Source of the DNA: Lachnospiraceae bacterium
Lineage (GTDB): Bacteria; Bacillota_A; Clostridia; Lachnospirales; Lachnospiraceae
Direction of reading: 5' to 3'
Length of the DNA stretch: 15,047 nucleotides
Assembly: GCA_017996675.1 (NCBI GenBank)
Contig: JAGOGN010000020.1
Coordinates: 1 to 15,047 of the forward strand
Shown here in pieces: positions 1 to 11,146 of the stretch. The notes beneath the pieces are model-generated. The model had not been told where the DNA came from. It made no database searches and saw only the letters and a program-made list of their open reading frames with translations. Position 1 is the stretch's first letter; each line of letters begins with the position of its first letter. The position numbers and the translations under genes were made by a program.

Positions 1-57
1 GATATAGATAAAATATCAACAAATAAACCATATATTGCGGGTTTTTTTATAAATACG

Positions 58-93
58 AAAAAAAAGATTGTGATCACACCCACAATCTTTTTT
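58..93 (-). terminator. Rho-independent terminator of the atp/amidohydrolase/DUF362 operon
   Basis: A 13-bp perfect stem (60-72 with 81-93, core GATTGTG/CACAATC flanked by A/T pairs) encloses an 8-base loop. Read on the minus strand it is followed by eight consecutive U residues (65-58). It lies about a dozen bases past the stop codon of the DUF362 gene, so it is the expected end of the long minus-strand transcript. The flanking A and T tracts could let it work in both directions. Bases 1-57 beyond it hold no gene that I can support. Confidence 0.9.
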
Positions 94-104
94 CGCTACT
101 ACTT

Positions 105-1229
105 TTATAATTCAATTAGTTGATACTGACTGGTTCCTAATCCTATTTTTTCGGCATGTTCGATACCGGACTTCCAATTTGTATTTGGATGAGTCATTTT
201 AAAGTAATCATTTTCTTCATGATGGCAATGTCCCAATTGATGCGATTGCTCTTCTAAGATACTCTTATTGATAATTGGCTGCTGATTTACCAAATCAGCA
301 CAGGCAACATCTAATGCAACTGGATCAAATGAAGCCAGCATTCCAACATTTGGAACGATCGGAATATCGTTTTCACTATGACAGTCACAGTTAGGTGATA
401 CATCACAAATCAATGAAATATGAAAACATGGTCTGTCTTTACAAACCGCCAGCGTATATTCTGCTATCTTACAATTCAGGATATCATTACTCTCATCCCA
501 CTTATTCACTACCGCATCTTTAGGGCACACACCAATGCATCGTCCACAGCCCACACAACGATCGTGATTAATAGATGCAATTCGGTCTGTAAGCATAATG
601 GCATCATGGGCACAAATTCTTTTACATGCTCCACAACCAATACATCTTTTCCCAATCACAAATGGCTTGCCAGAATTATGCTGTTCCATCTTTCCTGCTC
701 TTGATCCACAACCCATTCCGATATTTTTTAATGCACCACCAAACCCTGTGGATTCATGGCCTTTAAAGTGTGTCAGGCTGATAAACACATCTGCGTCCAT
801 AATTGCCTGCCCTATTTTTGCTTCTTTCACATACGTCCCATCTATAGGCACAAGTGTTTCATCTGTTCCCTTTAAACCATCTCCAATGATAATATGACAG
901 CCAGTAGAAAAAGGTGAAAATCCATTCTCATAGGCATTGTCCATATGATCCAGAGCGTTTTTTCGACTTCCCACGTAAAGCGTATTACAATCAGTCAAAA
1001 AAGGTCTTCCGCCTAACTCTTTGACCACATCTGCTACTGCTTTTGCATAATTAGGTCGAAGATATGCCAGGTTCCCTCTTTCGCCAAAATGTAATTTAAT
1101 TGCAGTATACTTATTCTCGAAATCAATGGCTTCGATTCCAGCTGTTTTCATCAGACGCTTTATTTTTTGTATGAGATTTTCCGAGCTAGATGTCTTAAAG
1201 GAAGTAAAATATACATTTGCTTTATCCAT
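105..1229 (-). CDS. DUF362 domain protein with two [4Fe-4S] ferredoxin motifs
   Basis: This 374-residue protein begins with a DUF362-type region (about residues 1-190), including a conserved-looking KLHFGERGN stretch near 45-53 and a THFKGH...GGALKN stretch near 153-169. A bacterial ferredoxin insert follows: CxxCxxCxxxC at C196/199/202/206 and again at C225/228/231/235, enough for two [4Fe-4S] clusters. Further cysteines and histidines (C253, C263, C268, C275, C281, C283; HCHH near 334-337) could bind more metal. No signal peptide or membrane segment is visible, so it should be cytoplasmic. The start is set by an AAGGAG site. The upstream amidohydrolase ends 11 bases earlier, which implies co-transcription. 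The architecture is common in anaerobes, but its substrate is unknown to me. An electron-transfer or redox role is inference from the clusters only. Confidence 0.85.
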   Translation of the reverse strand: MDKANVYFTSFKTSSSENLIQKIKRLMKTAGIEAIDFENKYTAIKLHFGERGNLAYLRPNYAKAVADVVKELGGRPFLTDCNTLYVGSRKNALDHMDNAYENGFSPFSTGCHIIIGDGLKGTDETLVPIDGTYVKEAKIGQAIMDADVFISLTHFKGHESTGFGGALKNIGMGCGSRAGKMEQHNSGKPFVIGKRCIGCGACKRICAHDAIMLTDRIASINHDRCVGCGRCIGVCPKDAVVNKWDESNDILNCKIAEYTLAVCKDRPCFHISLICDVSPNCDCHSENDIPIVPNVGMLASFDPVALDVACADLVNQQPIINKSILEEQSHQLGHCHHEENDYFKMTHPNTNWKSGIEHAEKIGLGTSQYQLIEL

Positions 1230-1240
1230 TTATTTGCTCC

Positions 1241-2419
1241 TTATTTCTGATACTGAAAACAAATAGTTCCATCTATGATTGTGTATAACACTCTGGTGTC
1301 AGATAACATTGGATCTGCTTTTGTGATTACAAAATCAGCATCTTTTCCAACTTCAATACTTCCAACGCGGTCCGCTACTCCAATATGCATAGCAGGATGA
1401 ATTGTAATTGCTTTTAATGCTTCAAACTGATCCATTCCTTCACGGACAGCCAATCCCGCACATAGAGGCAAATTCTGAATTGGAATTACACCTGCGTCTG
1501 TAATAATCGATACTTGGCATCCCGCTTTGGCAAGAATTCCAGGTGTTTCATAACTTTTATTTTCTAATTCAATCTTTCCAGGATGTCCAAAAGAAGGTCC
1601 TACTGCACATGGATATCCGTCTTTTGCAAGCTCTTCTGCGATCAAACTACCATCTGTGACATGTTCTAATGTTAATTTTACATCAAATTCTTTTGCAATT
1701 CGAATTGCTGTAAAGATATCATCAGCTCTGTGAGCATGCGCTTTTAATGGCATTTCTTTTCGAATAACTGGAAGCATCGCTTCCAATTTAGCATCGAAAG
1801 CTGGTTTCTTTGATGGGTCTTCAATTGCTGCAGTTAACTTTTCGTCATATTCCTTCGTTTTTGCCAATAGAACACGAAGTTTCGAAGCAGTTGCCATTCT
1901 CGACATATTATCTTTATCTTTATATACTCTTTTAGGATTTTCTCCAAATGCACATTTCATCGCAACTTCTTTTTGAATCGTCATATCATCTACACGTTTT
2001 CCATAAGTTTTAATTGCGGTAAACGTTCCCCCAACCACGTTTGCACTACCAGGTCCGGTACAAATGGTTGTAACGCCACCTTCTCGTGCCAAATAAAATG
2101 CGTGATCTAGAGGATTAATTCCATCAATTCCTCTTAACTGTGGTGTTACACTATCCGTTGCTTCGTTATAATCATTTCCTTCAAAACCTACTGCATATCC
2201 ATCAAGTCCAATATGACAATGTGCTTCCACAAAACCCGGATAAACACGCATGCCGGTAACATCTAATACTTTGACTTCTCCGATTTCGTTTGAATCAATT
2301 TTTTCTGCGATTTTTAGAATTTTTCCATTTTTGACTAATATATCTCTTACTGCAGGTTCACGATCTACTGCATTATATACAAGTCCTTGTTTGACTAAAA
2401 TATTGTTATCCTGTTTCAT
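1241..2419 (-). CDS. Metal-dependent amidohydrolase (imidazolonepropionase-like superfamily member)
   Basis: This 392-residue protein has the composite amidohydrolase fold. An N-terminal beta-sandwich strand region (1-60) leads to a TIM-barrel with the metal-site HxH at H67/H69 in the EAHCHIG motif. A candidate bridging acid is E160 in FGENPKRVY. Further ligands are H228/H230 in KAHAHR, H253 in LEHVTDG, and the catalytic Asp D308 in ITDAG. The C-terminal VGSIEVGKDADFVI segment (352-365) is the usual closing strand pair of this family. All expected metal ligands are present, so it should be an active cytoplasmic hydrolase of a cyclic amide or amidine-like substrate. The sequence does not say which one. 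An AAGGGGG ribosome site precedes the ATG. It follows atpC by about 50 bases that contain a hairpin, and it precedes the DUF362 gene by 11 bases. Confidence 0.85.
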   Translation of the reverse strand: MKQDNNILVKQGLVYNAVDREPAVRDILVKNGKILKIAEKIDSNEIGEVKVLDVTGMRVYPGFVEAHCHIGLDGYAVGFEGNDYNEATDSVTPQLRGIDGINPLDHAFYLAREGGVTTICTGPGSANVVGGTFTAIKTYGKRVDDMTIQKEVAMKCAFGENPKRVYKDKDNMSRMATASKLRVLLAKTKEYDEKLTAAIEDPSKKPAFDAKLEAMLPVIRKEMPLKAHAHRADDIFTAIRIAKEFDVKLTLEHVTDGSLIAEELAKDGYPCAVGPSFGHPGKIELENKSYETPGILAKAGCQVSIITDAGVIPIQNLPLCAGLAVREGMDQFEALKAITIHPAMHIGVADRVGSIEVGKDADFVITKADPMLSDTRVLYTIIDGTICFQYQK

Positions 2420-2440
2420 TATTTTCCCCCTTAAATTACA

Positions 2441-2461
2441 GGCAGCCCTTCTCAGGCTGCC
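2441..2461 (-). promoter_or_regulatory. Intercistronic hairpin between atpC and the amidohydrolase gene
   Basis: GGCAGCC (2441-2447) pairs perfectly with GGCTGCC (2455-2461) around a 7-base loop, giving a compact GC-rich stem in the 50-base gap. On the minus strand it is followed by TGTAATTTAA rather than a U-run, so it is at best a leaky terminator. It could equally be a 3' stabiliser or processing boundary that lowers expression of the two distal genes relative to the ATP synthase. The structure is seen in the sequence; the function is inference. Confidence 0.55.
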
Positions 2462-2469
2462 CGTCCATT

Positions 2470-2877
2470 TTATTTCACAAGATCCAGACGCACAAGCGCC
2501 CTTTTCAGCGATGCCTCTGCCAGCATCATATCTTTTTCAGAAGTGGAGTGTTTCAATCGCTCTTCTGCTCTTTTCTTAGCAGCAAGTGCACGCTCCGAAT
2601 CTATTTCTTCTGGCCATTCTGCTACTTCGGCCAAAATTGTAACTTTATCTTGAAGAATTTCCACAAATCCAGAATGTACAGCAGCTTCCCGCTGACCGTC
2701 TGTATCATGAAGCGTTACAATTCCTGGTTCCAAAACACAGGTTGTCGGAATATGATTTCGATAAATTCCTATCTCCCCTTCAACTGTATTTAATTCAACC
2801 ATTGTAGCCTGCCCTTTTAAAAATACACGATCCGGACATATGATCTCCACTGCAAAATGCTTATTTTGATCTGCCAT
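2470..2877 (-). CDS. atpC: F1Fo ATP synthase subunit epsilon
   Basis: Subunit epsilon belongs to the F1 central stalk and couples rotation of the c ring to catalysis; its C-terminal helices can inhibit ATP hydrolysis. The product is about 135 residues: an N-terminal beta-sandwich (VEIICPDRVFL, VEGEIGIYRNH, VTILAEVAEWPEEID) and a C-terminal helical hairpin rich in Ala, Lys and Glu (DSERALAAKKRAEERLK onward). Length is normal. I chose the ATG at 2877 rather than the in-frame ATG at 2886: the AAAGGG ribosome site lies 8 bases before the former but abuts the latter, and family members begin near MAD. It follows atpD by a few bases and is the last ATP synthase gene of the operon. Confidence 0.95.
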   Translation of the reverse strand: MADQNKHFAVEIICPDRVFLKGQATMVELNTVEGEIGIYRNHIPTTCVLEPGIVTLHDTDGQREAAVHSGFVEILQDKVTILAEVAEWPEEIDSERALAAKKRAEERLKHSTSEKDMMLAEASLKRALVRLDLVK

Positions 2878-2893
2878 GTCATCCACCCTTTCG

Positions 2894-4300
<1,407 letters not shown>

Positions 4301-4316
4301 TCATTCTTTATCACAG

Positions 4317-5177
4317 TTACTGGGATATTGCCTGAGCTCCCGCAATAATTTCCGTCAGTTCCTGTGTAATGGAACCCTGTCGGGCTCTGTTATATTTCAA
4401 TGATAAATCGTCTATCATATCCTCTGCATTACTGGTAGCAGAATCCATAGCCTGCATTCTTGCTCCGTTTTCACTGGCAACCGCCTCGATAAATGCACCA
4501 TAAAATAAACTTGTTACATATTTTGGAATAATCAAATTCAATGCTTCTTCTTCATTTGGTTCAAAGTTCATCAATACCTTTGAATCCACACTTTCCAGCT
4601 CTTCTTTTTTAAATTCTACTGGTAAAAGTTTTAATAAAGTTGGAACATGAACGACTGTATTTTTAAAATGGGTATAAGCCAGGTAGATTTCCCCGATTTC
4701 ACCTTGGGCAAACGAGTCTAGCACCTCTTTACATACTGCACTTGCATCTGCAAATTCTGGATGATCCATAATATAAGAATAATCACTTTTTATTGAATAT
4801 CCTCTATGATAGAAATAATCCTTTCCTTTCAGCCCAATTGCATAAATATCGGTGTCTTCTTTCTTAAATCCAGCTGCCATAACCATTTTTGTTACGTTAC
4901 TATTATATCCTCCTGCCAGTCCACGGTTTGATGTTATTACAACAACCGCCTTTCTATCAGAGGCACCCCTTTTTAGATAAGGATGCTGAATATTTTCGCT
5001 TCGTGCCAAAATACTGGTAACAGTCTGATACATATGGTTAAAATAAGGATTGGTTGCTTCAGCGTGAGCCTTTGCTTTTTGCAATTTCACTGTAGAAACA
5101 AGCTTCATGGCTTTTGTAATCTGCTGCGTACTTTGTATGCTGCTTTTTCTTCGCTTAATGTCTTTCATTGAAGCCAT
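4317..5177 (-). CDS. atpG: F1Fo ATP synthase subunit gamma
   Basis: Gamma is the rotating central shaft inside the alpha3beta3 hexamer. The 286-residue product starts MASMKDIKRRKSSIQSTQQI, the classic N-terminal helix, and ends with the paired C-terminal helix that carries MIDDLSLKYNRARQGSITQE, a family hallmark. A Rossmann-like middle segment (VVVITSNRGLAGGYN, about 75-89) is also typical. A GGCGGTGAG site precedes the ATG at 5177; an in-frame ATG three codons later is possible but less well spaced. It lies about 33 bases after atpA and about 30 before atpD. Confidence 0.97.
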   Translation of the reverse strand: MASMKDIKRRKSSIQSTQQITKAMKLVSTVKLQKAKAHAEATNPYFNHMYQTVTSILARSENIQHPYLKRGASDRKAVVVITSNRGLAGGYNSNVTKMVMAAGFKKEDTDIYAIGLKGKDYFYHRGYSIKSDYSYIMDHPEFADASAVCKEVLDSFAQGEIGEIYLAYTHFKNTVVHVPTLLKLLPVEFKKEELESVDSKVLMNFEPNEEEALNLIIPKYVTSLFYGAFIEAVASENGARMQAMDSATSNAEDMIDDLSLKYNRARQGSITQELTEIIAGAQAISQ

Positions 5178-5210
5178 CTATACTCACCGCCTTAACTTAG
5201 ATTCTACCTT

Positions 5211-7266
<2,056 letters not shown>

Positions 7267-7279
<13 letters not shown>

Positions 7280-7782
7280 GTCGCATCACCCATTTCTCTT
7301 AAAGTCTCTTCGACTAACTGATCTTGTATTTCTGTATTGATGGATGCAACTACAACTTTTGCAGCCATCAGCGACGCAATACTGATCATTTCCTTCTTAA
7401 TCTCATCCACAGCGCGTTTTTTCTCCAATACAGCTTCCTCATTTGCTCGCGCAATTATCCTCGTCGCCTCTTCTTTGGCTTCTTCGATAATCCGAGCTTC
7501 ATTTTCCAAAGCTTTTTTGCGAGCCTGTATTAATATTTCATCCACTTCCTGATCTGCTTTTTGAAGTTTCTTTTCATATTCTATTCTTGTCTCTTCTGCA
7601 GTCATTTTATCCATGGCAGCGGCATTTAAATCCGATTCAATTCGATTCTGTCTGTCTTTCAATAATTTTCGAATCGGATTCCACAAAAAATAGGATAACG
7701 CCACAACCAATGCAGCTACAGCGATCAATGTTAAAAAGGATTCCCCAATCAGCTGAAAATTAAGGTCAAATAATTTACTCAA
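7267..7782 (-). CDS. atpF: F1Fo ATP synthase subunit b (TTG start)
   Basis: Subunit b is the membrane-anchored peripheral stalk. The 171-residue product has one N-terminal transmembrane helix (about residues 13-33, SFLTLIAVAALVVALSYFLW). A long charged, alanine-rich coiled coil (about 38-150) follows the typical NPIRKLLKDRQNRIESDL neck. The start codon is TTG at 7782: no in-frame ATG or GTG gives the full anchor, and a perfect AGGAGG lies 7 bases before this TTG. The weaker start codon may limit synthesis relative to subunit c. The 3' end overlaps atpH by 13 bases. Confidence 0.95.
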
Positions 7783-7819
7783 TGCACGGCCTCCTTTCTG
7801 TTCTTATTCAGATATTTTC

Positions 7820-8092
<273 letters not shown>

Positions 8093-8102
8093 CTAAATTT
8101 TC

Positions 8103-8831
8103 TTAGTCTTCATTTCCTATTGCATTCTTAATATATGTCATTGTTAACATACAAAATACATATGTCTGAATCGACCCCGAAAAAAGATCGAAATAAACAT
8201 GTAATGCTGCTGGCCATACATACGCAATCTTACCTAACAACACATAAATCAACGTCATGATCGCTGTACCAGATAAAATATTAGCGAATAAACGTAAAGA
8301 TAGCGAAATTGGTACAGCAAGATTTCCAATAATGTTAATTGGTGCCCAAATTGGCCATGGGTCACATAGACCCGCAAGTACACCTTTCAGTTTCTGATGC
8401 TTCAGCTCATTATAATGAATGAGTACAAATGTTATGATTGCCAACGGAAACGTAACTCCGTAGTCAGCAGTGGGCGGACGCAGTCCAAAAAGACCCGAAA
8501 AGTTACTAAATAGTATAAAAATAAAGATTGTACTAATATAGTTTACAAACTTTGATCCGCTGCTTCCCATTGTTGACATTACAAAACCTTCCAACTTTTC
8601 AGTAACCAGTTCGGCAACATTAACAATTCCTTGAGGTACATCTTCTGGTTTCATCTTTCGAACCTTTCGGCCAACTACCATCGCGAAAATGATTAACGTT
8701 AACATGATAATCAGTAAACCAACATGAGTAGTCGTAATCCACATAGTTTGTCCGAAAATTTTAAAAGAGAATACTCCGTGAACCATAAAATCTACTTCCG
8801 TTCCAGAAGAAAGTACAATTGCTCGATTCAT
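8103..8831 (-). CDS. atpB: F1Fo ATP synthase subunit a
   Basis: Subunit a is the stator channel through which ions reach and leave the c ring. The 242-residue product is strongly hydrophobic with about five membrane helices. It carries the essential arginine R180 within SLSLRLFANILSG and the final-helix Gln (Q222 in GSIQTYVF). The RPPTADYGVTFPLA stretch (118-131) is also typical. The ATG at 8831 overlaps the atpI stop codon (ATGA) and follows AAAGGAGGTG. A second ATG four bases further upstream is out of frame. Neighbours and motifs leave no doubt about the assignment. Confidence 0.97.
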   Translation of the reverse strand: MNRAIVLSSGTEVDFMVHGVFSFKIFGQTMWITTTHVGLLIIMLTLIIFAMVVGRKVRKMKPEDVPQGIVNVAELVTEKLEGFVMSTMGSSGSKFVNYISTIFIFILFSNFSGLFGLRPPTADYGVTFPLAIITFVLIHYNELKHQKLKGVLAGLCDPWPIWAPINIIGNLAVPISLSLRLFANILSGTAIMTLIYVLLGKIAYVWPAALHVYFDLFSGSIQTYVFCMLTMTYIKNAIGNED

Positions 8832-9241
8832 TCATTCACCTCCTTTAGATGTTTCTTTTCAAATCTATTATGTAGAAATGGCTGCAAATAAGCAGCTATT
8901 TTCACACCAAAAATTGTGATAAAGCAGGAAATAAAGTTTCCCCATTCAAAATATACCATACTTACAACAATAACTGCTACAATGATATATCTCAAAACTG
9001 CCTTAAAGATAAATCCTATTCTTCCACTTTTATTCATTGCAGTTAGGCTATCAGCAATTCCAATTGCCATATTGATTAACATAAAACTTCCCAGGAGAAA
9101 ACCAACCAATACGCCTAATGAATAAAATATTTTTGCTTGCACTATAAAGACACCAATCATCTCTACAAGCAACGAATATAGGAATAAAATTCCAACCAAC
9201 TCGGGTAATATCCCGTTAATTCTTCTCATCCAGCTGATCAT
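8828..9241 (-). CDS. atpI: ATP synthase assembly membrane protein, AtpI/UncI-like
   Basis: This 137-residue protein has four predicted membrane helices (about 11-35, 39-62, 77-95 and 100-118), matching the ATP-synthase subunit I family in length and topology. Sequence in this family is poorly conserved, so the call rests on topology plus position directly before atpB. Relatives have been implicated in c-ring assembly in Na+-ATPases and in Mg2+ transport. It starts inside the last codon of atpZ (ATGA overlap) and ends overlapping atpB. Confidence 0.85.
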   Translation of the reverse strand: MISWMRRINGILPELVGILFLYSLLVEMIGVFIVQAKIFYSLGVLVGFLLGSFMLINMAIGIADSLTAMNKSGRIGFIFKAVLRYIIVAVIVVSMVYFEWGNFISCFITIFGVKIAAYLQPFLHNRFEKKHLKEVNE

Positions 9242-9471
9242 TTTTTCTCCTCCAATATACTTCTTGAAAGCTTATAAATACTCGTTGCACCTGCAACCGC
9301 TCCAATAAAAAAGAATGGTATCACAATCCAGGAAGCATGAAGTTTATCACCAATAAAAATTCCCAATCCAACACATATTCCAATTGGAACAATCATACTG
9401 ATTCCAAATTGCAATATCATAGTGTAGGACTGAAATACTTTTTGATTATCTTTCTTATGCTTTCTACTCAT
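9238..9471 (-). CDS. atpZ: AtpZ/AtpI family small membrane protein
   Basis: This 77-residue protein has a basic N-terminus (MSRKHKKDNQK) and two membrane helices (about 17-38 and 47-66). The first is glycine-rich (GICVGLGIFIGDKL). This matches the AtpZ (gene 1 protein) family found at the head of Firmicute atp operons, often beside atpI, where it is thought to help assembly or magnesium supply. It is the first gene after the operon promoter. The ATG at 9471 follows AAGGGATGG, and the stop overlaps the atpI start as ATGA. Confidence 0.85.
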   Translation of the reverse strand: MSRKHKKDNQKVFQSYTMILQFGISMIVPIGICVGLGIFIGDKLHASWIVIPFFFIGAVAGATSIYKLSRSILEEKK

Positions 9472-9502
9472 GTAATCACCATCCCTTACGACAGATACGA
9501 TA

Positions 9503-9532
9503 ATTATAACATATGATATAAAAATAAGTGAA
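9503..9532 (-). promoter_or_regulatory. Promoter of the ATP synthase operon (SigA-like, extended -10)
   Basis: On the minus strand TTCACT (-35, 9527-9532) is followed after 18 bases by TATAAT (9503-9508). A TG one base before it gives the extended -10 TGTTATAAT. Transcription should begin about 30 bases before the atpZ ATG, in the only sizeable gap between comEB and atpZ. No terminator lies between comEB and this site, so read-through from upstream genes is also likely. Confidence 0.75.
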
Positions 9533-9545
9533 CAAAAGCGAATTT

Positions 9546-10031
9546 TTATAATTTTATTTGGATTTCCCTGCCAGTTGCCTGATATTGATAATATCTTACA
9601 CCAGCAGCATCTAGCATCCGTTTAGATGCAATCACAGAAGGGGTTGCAAAATATTTATCGCTTTCATATACAATTGTTCTGATTCCAGACTGAATAATCG
9701 CCTTTGCACATTCGTTACACGGAAACAAAGACACGTATAACGTTGCTCCTTCTAAACTTCCTCCCCGATAATTTAAAATCGCATTTAACTCACTATGTAC
9801 GGTAAAAAGATACTTATTTTCTAGCGGTTCTCCATCACGAACCCATGGAAACTCGTCATCCGAACATCCAACAGGAAAACCATTATAACCCATTGATAAA
9901 ATTTTATGATCCTCACTTACGATACAGGCACCCACCTGTGTGCTTGGATCTTTTGATCGCATCCCAGATAATTTTGCAACGCCCATAAAGTATTCATCCC
10001 AGGATATATAGTCTGTTCGTTTTTCACTCAT
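9546..10031 (-). CDS. comEB: Deoxycytidylate (dCMP) deaminase, ComEB-like
   Basis: This enzyme converts dCMP to dUMP for thymidylate synthesis. The 161-residue product shows the zinc deaminase signature: HxE at H79/E81 (TVHSELNAI) and PCxxC at C105/C108 (FPCNECAK). The dCMP-deaminase-type N-terminus has DPSTQVGACIV and GYNGFPVGC (29-56). All zinc ligands and the catalytic glutamate are present. The family usually has HAE; the Ala->Ser change in the middle position is conservative. It lies about 20 bases after upp, forming a pyrimidine salvage pair, and is followed by the atp promoter without a visible terminator. Confidence 0.93.
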   Translation of the reverse strand: MSEKRTDYISWDEYFMGVAKLSGMRSKDPSTQVGACIVSEDHKILSMGYNGFPVGCSDDEFPWVRDGEPLENKYLFTVHSELNAILNYRGGSLEGATLYVSLFPCNECAKAIIQSGIRTIVYESDKYFATPSVIASKRMLDAAGVRYYQYQATGREIQIKL

Positions 10032-10051
10032 AGCCAGTCCTCCTGCGCCTT

Positions 10052-10681
10052 TTATTTTGTTCCAAAAATACGATCGCCCGCATCTCCTAAACCAGGTACA
10101 ATATAACCATGTTCATTTAATTTTTCATCCATTGCTCCAAGGAAAATGTCTACATCTGGATGCGCTTCCTGCATTCTCTTTACACCTTCTGGCGCTGCAA
10201 TGATACATAACAAATGAATTTTCTTAACTCCCTTATCTTTCAAAAGCTGAATGGCAGCAACGGATGATCCTCCAGTTGCAAGCATTGGATCTACAACAAA
10301 TACTTCTCTTTCACTGCAGTCTTCTGGTAATTTACAGTAATATTCCACTGGTTCTAATGTCTGTGGATCTCTGTATAATCCGATATGTCCTACTTTTGCT
10401 GCTGGAATCATTGCAAGCATTCCATCTACCATACCAAGTCCCGCACGAAGAATAGGAATAACAGCAAGTTTTTTTCCTTTTAACTCTTTAACTGTAGTTT
10501 TGCAAATTGGTGTCTGTATTTCCACGTCCTCTAATGGTAATTCTCTTGTTGCTTCATAGCAGATTAACATTGCAATCTCACTCACCATTTTTCGAAAATC
10601 CTTAGATCCGATTTCTTCTCTTCGTATCCAACCAATTTTATGTTGAATAAGTGGATGATCCATTACGTATAACTTTGACAT
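10052..10681 (-). CDS. upp: Uracil phosphoribosyltransferase
   Basis: This enzyme makes UMP from uracil and PRPP in the salvage pathway. The 209-residue product has the expected N-terminus ([15 protein letters not shown]), the [10 protein letters not shown] motif (75-84), the PRPP-binding loop [11 protein letters not shown] (130-140) and the C-terminal uracil-contact segment [14 protein letters not shown]. Length is normal. The ATG at 10681 lies within the last codons of the preceding phosphatase-like gene (19-base overlap) behind an AAGGAGAAG site, so translation is probably coupled. Placement just before atp genes is a conserved Firmicute arrangement. Confidence 0.96.
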   Translation of the reverse strand: MSKLYVMDHPLIQHKIGWIRREEIGSKDFRKMVSEIAMLICYEATRELPLEDVEIQTPICKTTVKELKGKKLAVIPILRAGLGMVDGMLAMIPAAKVGHIGLYRDPQTLEPVEYYCKLPEDCSEREVFVVDPMLATGGSSVAAIQLLKDKGVKKIHLLCIIAAPEGVKRMQEAHPDVDIFLGAMDEKLNEHGYIVPGLGDAGDRIFGTK

Positions 10682-11136
10682 TCTTCTTCTCCTTCATTCA
10701 TTAATACATTTAATTTTTTTAATATGATACTTAATGTTTCAAAACATAACCCGTAGGATGGGAGCGGTGCTCCATATGGATTCATAATCTCCAATTCATC
10801 TCCTGTGAGCTCTGTTAAAACTTCCACGTTCTCGGTATCTGGAAACATCGTTAGGAGCTTTTCTCTTTGCTCCCGTTCCATTACAATTACAAGGGTATCT
10901 TCTGTCAAATCCTCAATTGCCAGTTTCTGACTCAAATAATATTTTAGATATAATCCATTACTTGCCAATACCGCCTCTGCTTTTTGATTCAATGGTTCTG
11001 GAAAAAGGACGATCAGTCCTCTTGAACAAATTTCGATTCTGTCGTCTGCAATAAGATCTGAAAATATTGCTTCTGCCATAGGTGCACGCAAGGTGCCATG
11101 GTTATCTACAAAAATCACTTTCTTAAATGCCTTCAT
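10663..11136 (-). CDS. Low-molecular-weight phosphatase homologue with altered catalytic residues (probable pseudophosphatase)
   Basis: The 157-residue product aligns along its whole length with the LMW protein-tyrosine/arginine phosphatase (YwlE/Wzb) and arsenate-reductase fold. The cues are the P-loop region followed by PMAEAIF, the SRGL strand, the LVIVMER strand with following helix, and the PYG loop. The active site is not intact. In the position of the family C-x5-R-S loop it has D11-N-H-G-T-L-R17-A, so the nucleophilic Cys is Asp and the following Ser is Ala. The catalytic acid of the DPYG loop is Asn (N119). The Asp codon (gat) is two changes from a Cys codon, so one sequencing error cannot explain it. 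It sits between ywlC and upp, where Bacillus carries ywlE. The frame is intact and well translated (TAGGAG site), so it is not a decaying gene. Function unknown. Confidence 0.8.
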   Translation of the reverse strand: MKAFKKVIFVDNHGTLRAPMAEAIFSDLIADDRIEICSRGLIVLFPEPLNQKAEAVLASNGLYLKYYLSQKLAIEDLTEDTLVIVMEREQREKLLTMFPDTENVEVLTELTGDELEIMNPYGAPLPSYGLCFETLSIILKKLNVLMNEGEEECQSYT

Positions 11137-11146
11137 ATTGCGTCTC

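Noticed and set aside
25..48. Possible plus-strand terminator (AAACC/GGTTT stem followed by a T-run)
   Set aside because: The stem is only 5 bp with a 10-base loop, and no plus-strand gene precedes it in the window.
598..897. Plus-strand ORF over the DUF362 gene
   Set aside because: It is a shadow frame of the Cys/Gly-rich ferredoxin region, with no ribosome site or family resemblance.
9546..10031. comEB as evidence of a competence operon
   Set aside because: Only the dCMP deaminase is present, next to upp; no comEA or comEC follows, so a nucleotide metabolism role is the better reading.
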